Positions 1 to 7,690 of a stretch of 7,690 nt of DNA are shown in pieces. The stretch is taken from the NCBI GenBank assembly GCA_937876385.1, contig CALFHQ010000680.1, positions 1 to 7,690 on the forward strand, in the 5' to 3' direction. The first letter of the stretch is position 1, and each line of letters begins with the position of its first letter. Source of the stretch: an uncultured Pseudomonadota bacterium (GTDB taxonomy: Bacteria; Myxococcota_A; UBA9042; CAIXZC01). The position numbers and the translations under genes were made by a program. The notes under the pieces are model-generated. The model was not told the origin of the DNA. It saw only the letters and a list, made by a program, of their open reading frames with translations, and made no database searches.

Positions 1-1505
1 GTCGGCCCTGACGGTCCAGCCGTCGCTCTCTAGGGCCCAGACGATCTGGATGTCCTCTCCCAGCAGGCGGCTGAGCATCCCCTCCGTGTTGCGTAGCACG
101 GCATCCAGTTCCAGCACGCGCAGCTCGATGATCTGTTTCCTGGAAAAGGTCAGCAACTGCCGAGTTAATGCGGCTGCCCGCTGGGCCGCTGCGTCGATTT
201 CGCTGAGCCGGTTGTGCACCGGATCCTGCTTCGCCAGCTCCACCATGGAGAGAGAGACGTTTCCAATGATGGTCGTCAAGAGGTTGTTGAAATCGTGGGC
301 CACTCCCCCCGCCAGACAGCCAATGGCTTCCATCTTCTGGGACTGCATCAGTTGTTCTTGCAAGGAGTCCTTCTCCTGCTCCACCCGTCTCTGCTCCGAG
401 ATGTCCTCCGCCGCGCTCATAATGGCCCTCACCGCCCCATTTCCATCCAGGAGGGGAGCCACGGAAAGCCGAATGGGAATCAGTTGGCCATCCTTGCGCT
501 TCCGGACCAACTCTTTGCCGGAGAAGGAATGGCCTGCCAGGGGCACGGACCGCAAGCGAGCAAACTCCTCCTGGTCTTCAACCGGGACCATGGGCAAAGG
601 CCGTCCCAGAACTTCCTGTTCGCACCAACCAAAGACTCTCTCCGCCGAACGATTCCAGGATTGCACTCGCCCTTCGGAGTCGATGGTATACAGGGCCACA
701 GGCGAACAGGCGATCATGGCGCTCTGGAACTCCTCGCTGCTGCGCAACGCCTCCTCGGCCAACTTCCGTTCGTGGATGTTCACAACGGTGGAAATGAAAT
801 AGCTTCCCTGGCCGTCGGCATCCCGACCCAACGACGAACTGAGATCACCCCAGACTATGGAACCGTCCTTACGAAGATACCGTTTCTCGATGCGAATGGA
901 TTTCGCCTCGCCGGACAAGAGGCGCTCCCCTTGTCGTCTCGTAAGCTCCACATCCTCAGGATGGGTAAGTTCCTGCCAGGACTTCCCCTTCATTTCTTCG
1001 ACTGAATAGCCCAGGAAGTCGGCCAACGCCTGGTTCACATAGACTTGGCCACCGGGGGCAGTCACCGATTTGCCCACATTGGCAGATTCGAATACTTGCC
1101 GAAACTTCTCCGTGCTCTCCTTCAATTCCCGTGTCTTGCTGGCCACTTGCCTTCGCAAGGACCACGACCAGAACCCAATCAGAATCAGGACGGCTAGAAG
1201 TGGGAGCAAGACGAATGCGGATATGCGCAAAATGGTTGCGAAGGATACGCCCTCCTTCTCTTCCAGGCCAAACCACTTCTCCTGGAGACGCCGGTCCGCT
1301 TCGTTGGCCTCCAGCAGCTCGGCCCTCGGCGCCAAACGGACCACGTTGAACCCCTCGGAATGTGGCGTAAGGTCGTCGGTCTCTGAAGCACTGGAAACCG
1401 CAGGCGCGCCGGGCTCTGCTACAGCCACCCCGCCAAAGACACCACCACAGCGACAAATACTGCCAAAACGGTTCGGCCGGTGAGAGGAGCTGCGGTCCTT
1501 TTCAT
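1..1505 (-). CDS. PAS-PAS sensor histidine kinase, C-terminus cut by window edge, apparent frameshift after signal peptide
   Basis: Membrane sensor kinase expected to autophosphorylate on His and pass phosphate to a response regulator. With one base restored near 1428-1431, 502 residues are visible. Residues 1-35 form a signal peptide (MKRTAAPL..., ending AVA before EPG). About 60 residues of presumed periplasmic sequence follow, then a transmembrane helix at about 95-115 (FVLLPLLAVLILIGFW). PAS/PAC 1 spans about 135-245 (FRQVFESANVG, ADFLGYS, RYLRKDGS) and PAS/PAC 2 about 258-372 (SWNRSAERVFGW, RKRKDG). The H-box is SQKMEAIGCLAGGVAHDFNN with phospho-acceptor His404 at 295-297, followed by LTRQLLTFSRKQ. 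The sequence leaves the window at WTVRAD, just before the expected N-box, so ATPase and any receiver domains lie outside. The H-box is the type common in hybrid kinases. The ATG at 1505 has an AGAAGGA ribosome site (1510-1516), but that frame stops at TAG 1419-1421 while the kinase frame runs open from 1539 with no good start. The locus could be a sequencing error, a mutant allele or an unusual start. Confidence 0.9.
1419..1431 (-). other. Apparent -1 base frameshift site in the histidine kinase
   Basis: On the minus strand the signal-peptide frame starting at 1505 reads VVVSLAGWL and then TAG (1421-1419). The kinase frame passes through the same bases as GGVAVAEPGAP. One additional G in the four-G run (plus-strand C run 1428-1431) would join them as SLAGVAVAEPGAP, a textbook signal-peptidase site (AVA followed by EPG). 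The frame switch is seen directly; whether it is biological or a base-calling error cannot be told from one sequence. Confidence 0.7.
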
Positions 1506-1630
1506 CGAGTCCTTCTGGCCTCGCAATGGACGCCCTGCGCTAGTCATTAGAAGGCGCTTAGAGGTTCACAATACCCAATGTTATCCCCCTTGTCATCGGC
1601 TTTTGCACTGTTCTTCCGCTGACTTCAAAG

Positions 1631-1648
1631 GTCCACCGCAACGTGGAC
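1631..1648 (-). terminator. Small hairpin downstream of the CotH-like lipoprotein, weak terminator candidate
   Basis: A perfect 6-bp inverted repeat (GTCCAC, 6-base loop, GTGGAC) lies about 40 bases past the stop of the lipoprotein gene and before the kinase gene. It is not followed by a real T run on the minus strand (CTTTGAAG), so it is a poor intrinsic terminator. The rest of the 182-base gap 1506-1687 shows no gene and no convincing promoter. Confidence 0.25.
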
Positions 1649-1687
1649 AATCAGTAGCCGATCCGATTTTGAGAAGGGACAGGGCTA

Positions 1688-4228
<2,541 letters not shown>

Positions 4229-4438
4229 CGAAGCCTCACAACGGGAGTTGCAATCCGGTGTTTTCCATGGGTCGAACACCCAGTGTACCCCAACAGGCGC
4301 CCCGCAGCCAGAGGCATACTCCCAGCCACTTCCCGAAACCAATCGGGCAAAGCCCCAAACCTCCCCGTCTGAACTTGCAAACAACAGTGGTTTGGAACAA
4401 AGTGTCAACTGCCCATGGAGGCGAAAAGGAGGTGGACG
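4229..4438. promoter_or_regulatory. Divergent intergenic region holding promoters for the two lipoprotein genes
   Basis: These 210 bases separate two genes pointing away from each other, so both promoters should be here. For the minus gene I see a TTGACA (4408-4403) with no good -10 at normal spacing, and a weak GG-N10-GC sigma-54-like match (4328-4313, TGGC...ATGC). For the plus gene only a weak TTGCAA (4375-4380) was found. A 6-bp dyad, GGTGTT (4257-4262) and AACACC (4275-4280), spaced by 12 bases with CCATGG inside, could be an operator just upstream of the minus gene. None of these is strong alone. Confidence 0.4.
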
Positions 4439-5578
4439 ATGAAGAGAAGGACTTGGGTGGTTTTGATGGGTTTGGTGGCGGCCATGGCCGCAAGTTGCGA
4501 CTCCGACGACAGCTCAGCGGATGAGAACAACATTCCCGTAGGCCTGCGCTTGTGCACGGTGACGGACCAGGGTATCGAGGTGGTGGACTTCGAATCGATT
4601 GCAGTCCAGCCCTCGGGAACAGCGGCTGGAGACAGTTACTCAGTGAACCTCGATGTTCGTGGAAGCGCAAGTGTTTCCGGGGCGGTGGACGTGGCGCTGT
4701 GGACAAACACCGCGATCGTGGCCGTCGCCGGTGTGGCTGCCGAGGGTTTGGTTGGCTTCGACCTCCTTGACCCGGACAACCCCGTTCAAATCGGCGCCCT
4801 GGACATGGACTCGCCGCTCCGACTTCGTATCAGGGACGCTTCCCTTTATGTGGCACAGGGCAACAAAGGTCTGTCGGTGTTGACCCTGCCCATTGACTTC
4901 TCCTACATCGAAACCAACCACTTCGTCTTTGACGCCGATGACCTGGGCAACCCCATCTCCGTCAAAGACGTTGAGGCCGACGGTGCAGTTCTCTATCTGG
5001 CCACGGATCACGGGTTGTGGGTTCTTCAATACGTCAATGGAACCTTCACAGAGCTTGCCCACGATCCGTCGACGGTGCTGACCTCCTGCCGATTGGGGGT
5101 AAACAAGAACCTTCTGTTCTGCACAGGTGCCGGTCTGGCGCCGGATGTCCCGGCCATGCAACCGAACCCCAGAGGATTGATGATCTACGACGTTTCCGAA
5201 GTGGATTCGCCACAGTTGATCTCGGCCACGGCAAACAGCAACGTTGACCTTTCCACGACCCTCGACTTCGCCACCTCGGGCACGAATCAAGCCCTCGTAG
5301 TTGAGCAGGGCATGGGACTCGCCTGGTGGGACATCTCGAGCCTGGAAGAGCCCGTGCGGACCGATCTCACCGATATGCCGTGGCCGGATCAGGTCAAAAC
5401 AGAGGGAAGTTGGGCCTTTGTCACAAGCCGTGGAGTAGACACAGTGCCCCATCAAGGCTCCGGCGTGCACATCTTCAGCTTCGGCGGAACGGTCCCGGCA
5501 GAGACCTACGCCATAGGTCACATCACCCCCACCAATGACGCCCGCGTCAAAGCCGTCGACATCCAGACCATTCAGTAG
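4439..5578 (+). CDS. Lipoprotein with LVIVD-type beta-propeller repeats
   Basis: A 379-residue predicted lipoprotein. The start at 4439 is chosen over an in-frame ATG 24 bases upstream because a strong AAGGAGGT (4426-4433) lies five bases before it and the protein then begins MKRRTWVVLMGLVAAMAASC, a clean lipoprotein signal with lipid Cys20. The residue after Cys is Asp, which in E. coli keeps lipoproteins in the inner membrane; the rule may not hold here. The mature part has repeated beta-rich units of the LVIVD kind: GLVGFDLLDPDNPVQIG (103-119), ASLYVAQGNKGLSVLTL (134-150), AVLYLATDHGLWVLQY (183-198), RGLMIYDVSEVDSPQLI (245-261), QALVVEQGMGLAWWDIS (284-300) and SWAFVTS...GVHIFSF (324-348). 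About six blades suggest a propeller, probably a protein-binding scaffold rather than an enzyme. It is divergent from the CotH-like lipoprotein gene, and 248 bases separate it from the next gene. Partner and exact role are unknown. Confidence 0.85.
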   Translation: MKRRTWVVLMGLVAAMAASCDSDDSSADENNIPVGLRLCTVTDQGIEVVDFESIAVQPSGTAAGDSYSVNLDVRGSASVSGAVDVALWTNTAIVAVAGVAAEGLVGFDLLDPDNPVQIGALDMDSPLRLRIRDASLYVAQGNKGLSVLTLPIDFSYIETNHFVFDADDLGNPISVKDVEADGAVLYLATDHGLWVLQYVNGTFTELAHDPSTVLTSCRLGVNKNLLFCTGAGLAPDVPAMQPNPRGLMIYDVSEVDSPQLISATANSNVDLSTTLDFATSGTNQALVVEQGMGLAWWDISSLEEPVRTDLTDMPWPDQVKTEGSWAFVTSRGVDTVPHQGSGVHIFSFGGTVPAETYAIGHITPTNDARVKAVDIQTIQ

Positions 5579-5656
5579 AGACGAGTTCACGCCGGGCCAC
5601 TGCGTCCAGGGGCCACTGGTTCCCGTCTCGTCGAAGCTGAACTGGAGGCACCCAAG

Positions 5657-5746
5657 CTACAACACCAGCACGCCTTCTGCCATCAGTTCATCGGAGTAGC
5701 CTTGCGCCACCGCCGGGGTGGCCGTGCCCCAGGGAACGAGAGCTTC
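5657..5746 (-). pseudogene. Possible C-terminal coding remnant, minus strand
   Basis: Between two plus-strand genes, the minus strand holds a 29-codon open stretch bounded by TGA upstream and ending at TAG 5659-5657. It reads EALVPWGTATPAVAQGYSDE followed by LMAEGVLVL, which resembles the C-terminus of a folded protein more than random translation. Past the TAG the same frame continues with QFSFDETGTSGPWTQWPG. There is no start codon and no recognised family. It may be a decayed gene tail or chance. Confidence 0.2.
5706..5722 (+). promoter_or_regulatory. Dyad upstream of the sigma-54-type promoter, possible activator site
   Basis: A perfect inverted repeat, GCCACC-GCCGG-GGTGGC, is centred about 85 bases upstream of the predicted transcription start near 5799. 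Sigma-54 promoters need an enhancer-binding protein that usually binds dyads 80-150 bases upstream, so the position fits. No T run follows, which argues against an intrinsic terminator for the upstream gene. The link to an activator is inference. Confidence 0.3.
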
Positions 5747-5772
5747 TCAGCGAACCTGCTTGCTGGTCCGGC

Positions 5773-5788
5773 TGGCACAGATTCTGCT
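5773..5788 (+). promoter_or_regulatory. Sigma-54-type (-24/-12) promoter candidate for the cysteine-rich lipoprotein operon
   Basis: TGGCAC at 5773-5778 and CTGCT at 5784-5788 match the TGGCAC-N5-TTGCT consensus with one mismatch, and the invariant GG and GC are exactly ten bases apart. Transcription would start near 5799, giving a leader of about 28 bases that carries the ribosome site AGGGGAGG (5813-5820) six bases before the ATG at 5827. No good -35/-10 pair competes with it here. Confidence 0.6.
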
Positions 5789-5826
5789 TAGATAGCCCCG
5801 GACATCCGAAGCAGGGGAGGACCCTC

Positions 5827-6948
5827 ATGCGAAAAACCATCGTCTTGCTGTTCGTCTATGCAGTCACCTCGGGCGTGGCCTGTAGCGGCGGGAGTGAGGA
5901 ACTCGACCACCACTTGTGGGAACCCGGTTGCCGTGCTGACGAAGATTGTCCCGAAGGTCAGATTTGCTCACATAGCCAGGGCGACGAGTGTGTCATTCCT
6001 CTGGAGTACGGCGACTGGTGCCCCGACTCAGACGTGTGTGCAGAAGGTCTAGTCTGTCGCGAGGACCTCCAGCCTGGCCGCTGCTTCCCACTGGGAGAAC
6101 GGGGAGAGGTTTGCGGCTCAAACGAGGGCTGCCGTGAACCCCTGGTCTGCGTCACTGTATCCCATCCTCCAGAGTGTCAGCCTGCACCTGGCCTTGGAGA
6201 CCTCTGCAGTCTGCCCACCTCCAACCGGTTCTTCCGGGGATGCGCACTAGAGGACCCGTCTGTGCTGTGCAATCTAGCGATCCGTCCTCACCGTTGCAGC
6301 CCGGGCGTCTTGCCGGAGGGAGCCCCCTGTCCCGAAACCACTTCGGGCGACAATGGCGAGTGGAATTCCAGCCACGACCTCCCAAATCGTCCGCTGCGTT
6401 GCGACGAGGGGCTCTCCTGCAACACGAGCTTCGAACCCCCGTTGTGCCTGCCGCCCGGTGACGAGGGGGACTTCTGTAGTTGGCATACGGACTGCCGAGA
6501 AGGTCTCAGGTGCAATTTCGGTATTCACCCCTCCATCTGCAGCGCTCCAGCCCCCCTCAACGCATTCTGCGGGTCCGAGCGGGACTGTGCCGCCTCGCTG
6601 ATCTGCTTGCTGGGACTTGATGTTCCGTATTGTTCAGAGCCGCTCGAAGCCGGCATGCCTTGCCCAAATGCAATCTGGCAGGATCCTTGCGGCGCAGGGC
6701 TGCTCTGCACGATGTCAGAAGACAACCCGACGTGTGAACCATCCGACATGTGCAGAGACGACTGGAATTGTCCGGAGGACCAGTTCTGTTACGTCGACAG
6801 AGACGTGTGGATGAATATCTTCGGGGTGTGCACCAACATCGGCGAAGAGGGTTCAGATTGCTTTCAAGGAGGGGACGCCGACTGTGCCCCAGGCTATCAC
6901 TGTGAAGGTTCCGATTTTCCCCAATGCACTTCTGATCAATCGAGGTGA
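5827..6948 (+). CDS. Cysteine-rich lipoprotein with ten four-cysteine repeats
   Basis: A 373-residue predicted lipoprotein; MRKTIVLLFVYAVTSGVAC is the signal with lipid Cys19, and AGGGGAGG lies six bases before the ATG. The rest is ten repeats, each with four cysteines in the pattern C-x5-C-x5-C-x8-C, starting at about residues 35, 65, 96, 127, 168, 217, 248, 279, 309 and 345. Typical units are CPDSDVCAEGLVC...C and CSWHTDCREGLRC...C, with a DC/EGL-C core and a Gly-rich linker (GDxC) between units. Units 4 and 5 are enlarged between cysteines. Forty cysteines in even sets suggest two disulfides per unit and folding outside the cytoplasm. The pattern resembles Dickkopf/EGF-like cysteine-rich repeats that are common in myxobacterial surface proteins; no catalytic motif is visible. 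Likely role is structural or adhesive at the cell surface (inference). It is first in an operon with the related gene three bases downstream. Confidence 0.88.
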   Translation: MRKTIVLLFVYAVTSGVACSGGSEELDHHLWEPGCRADEDCPEGQICSHSQGDECVIPLEYGDWCPDSDVCAEGLVCREDLQPGRCFPLGERGEVCGSNEGCREPLVCVTVSHPPECQPAPGLGDLCSLPTSNRFFRGCALEDPSVLCNLAIRPHRCSPGVLPEGAPCPETTSGDNGEWNSSHDLPNRPLRCDEGLSCNTSFEPPLCLPPGDEGDFCSWHTDCREGLRCNFGIHPSICSAPAPLNAFCGSERDCAASLICLLGLDVPYCSEPLEAGMPCPNAIWQDPCGAGLLCTMSEDNPTCEPSDMCRDDWNCPEDQFCYVDRDVWMNIFGVCTNIGEEGSDCFQGGDADCAPGYHCEGSDFPQCTSDQSR

Positions 6949-6954
6949 AGCATG
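6943..6954 (+). promoter_or_regulatory. Ribosome site overlapping the upstream stop codon (translational coupling)
   Basis: The sequence AGGTGA (6943-6948) contains the TGA stop (6946-6948) of the first cysteine-rich gene and serves as the ribosome site of the next, whose ATG is at 6952. Three bases separate stop and start, so ribosomes finishing the first gene can re-start on the second. Confidence 0.7.
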
Positions 6955-7690
6955 CTATTCAATGAGAGGTGCCTGACCCTCCTGATTGCCGGTTTCATCG
7001 TCCTGGCGGCTTCGATGGGATGTGAGACAATGGACGAGCCACTTGAGAACGACAGCTTCTCATCGTCGCCACCGTCTGCCGCCCAGGATATCGAGGGAAA
7101 ACAGGCTGGTGACCCCTGTCCGGGGGACCGCAGTTGCGAAGACGGACTCAACTGTCATCAACACACCCACAAGTGCGGTCCTCCACAACAAGAAGGGGCT
7201 GATTGTCTCTCCGACCGAGATTGCCGGGATAAACTCGTCTGCAACCTGGGATCGCTGAAGCCGACCTGCCAGCCTCCGGCCTCAACGGATCAGGCGTGTG
7301 CGAGAGACGTGGAGTGCAAGCAAGGTCTGGTGTGCAATTGGGGCAGCGCTACTCCCACTTGCCAACCTCCCGGGAGCACTGGCTCCCCATGCTATCCGGC
7401 TGGAGAGATGATCGGCTCCGCGCAATTCGACCTGACCGACTCCGAACTGTGCCGGCTCGTCCACGGCAACGATGGATTCCTTTGGTGTTCCAGCGCTCTT
7501 TTGAACCTTCACTACGCTGTCTTCTGCGAAGACTATGGCTGCAGGCGGCCTCCCGTACCTTACTCACAGCGCTGTGGCGAAGGACTGGTTTGCAACATAG
7601 CCCTTTCCCCACCGATCTGCACAACTCCATCCGAAATCGGCGAAGCCTGCCGCAAAGCAAGTGACTGCCGGACAGGGCTCTACTGCGACT
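6952..7690 (+). CDS. Second cysteine-rich repeat lipoprotein, C-terminus cut by window edge
   Basis: Open from the ATG at 6952 to the right edge, 246 residues visible. The start MLFNERCLTLLIAGFIVLAA followed by SMGC is a lipoprotein signal with lipid Cys24. A Ser/Pro-rich linker (about 30-52) follows, then four-cysteine repeats like those of the gene before it: Cys56-62-68-75, Cys85-91-97-106 and Cys116-122-128-137 (CLSDRDCRDKLVC, CARDVECKQGLVC). A longer stretch holds Cys147, 167, 179, 192 and 197, and normal units resume at Cys208-214-223 and Cys233-239-245, where the window ends. The fourth unit is enlarged and has an aromatic-rich insert (GFLWCSSALLNLHYAVFC). It is clearly a paralogue of the 5827 gene, probably by tandem duplication, and probably shares its sigma-54-type promoter. 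Function is unknown beyond a disulfide-rich surface protein. Confidence 0.85.
   Translation, partial: MLFNERCLTLLIAGFIVLAASMGCETMDEPLENDSFSSSPPSAAQDIEGKQAGDPCPGDRSCEDGLNCHQHTHKCGPPQQEGADCLSDRDCRDKLVCNLGSLKPTCQPPASTDQACARDVECKQGLVCNWGSATPTCQPPGSTGSPCYPAGEMIGSAQFDLTDSELCRLVHGNDGFLWCSSALLNLHYAVFCEDYGCRRPPVPYSQRCGEGLVCNIALSPPICTTPSEIGEACRKASDCRTGLYCD

Noticed and set aside
50..1005. Open frames of 250 and 263 codons on the plus strand
   Set aside because: Both are antisense to the PAS/H-box kinase, whose motifs are unambiguous on the minus strand.
956..1456. A 166-codon minus-strand frame in the kinase region
   Set aside because: It is another frame of the same strand; the PAS and transmembrane sequence lies in the neighbouring frame and continues into the H-box.
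4229..4408. 60-codon N-terminal extension of the CotH-like lipoprotein
   Set aside because: It would bury the lipoprotein signal inside the protein and remove the shared promoter region; the ATG at 4228 has a GAGG site and begins the signal peptide.
4640..5590. A 316-codon minus-strand frame
   Set aside because: It is antisense to the LVIVD-type lipoprotein, which has a strong ribosome site and lipobox; the minus frame has low-complexity Gly/Arg/Val content and no family features.
5706..5722. Intrinsic terminator for the LVIVD lipoprotein gene
   Set aside because: The hairpin is not followed by a T run and lies 128 bases past the stop; an activator site is a better fit, though unproven.

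Overview
The window looks like a piece of a moderately GC-rich genome from the Myxococcota/Bradymonadota group (the old Deltaproteobacteria). This is inferred from gene style only: a CotH-like lipoprotein carrying MopE-type metal-binding repeats and a C-type lectin fold, an LVIVD-repeat lipoprotein, cysteine-rich repeat lipoproteins, and a long PAS-rich histidine kinase. No rRNA, tRNA, CRISPR array, insertion sequence or transposase was seen.

Layout. (1) Positions 1-1505, minus strand: a membrane-bound sensor histidine kinase with two PAS domains and a hybrid-kinase-type H-box. The window edge cuts it just before the N-box. Its signal peptide lies in a different frame from the rest, so it carries an apparent one-base frameshift. 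(2) Positions 1688-4228, minus strand: an 846-residue lipoprotein with an acidic 16-residue tandem repeat, a lamin-tail-like domain, a CotH-kinase-like domain, a MopE-type repeat, a C-type lectin domain and a second MopE-type repeat. (3) Positions 4229-4438: a divergent intergenic region. (4) Positions 4439-5578, plus strand: a lipoprotein predicted to fold as an LVIVD beta-propeller. (5) Positions 5579-5826: an intergenic stretch with a good sigma-54-type (-24/-12) promoter candidate, a dyad upstream of it, and a possible coding remnant on the minus strand. (6) Positions 5827-6948 and 6952 to the right edge, plus strand: two related cysteine-rich lipoproteins three bases apart, apparently translationally coupled.

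How they fit together. All four genes outside the kinase encode predicted lipoproteins, so the region reads as a cell-envelope or surface module: a putative extracytoplasmic kinase with a carbohydrate- or calcium-binding tail, a propeller scaffold, and disulfide-rich repeat proteins, with a membrane sensor kinase beside them. The domain assignments are well supported by visible motifs. A shared function, or control by the neighbouring kinase, is only inferred from proximity. The strongest leads are the five-domain CotH lipoprotein, the 10-repeat cysteine protein with its tandem paralogue under a likely sigma-54 promoter, and the kinase frameshift.
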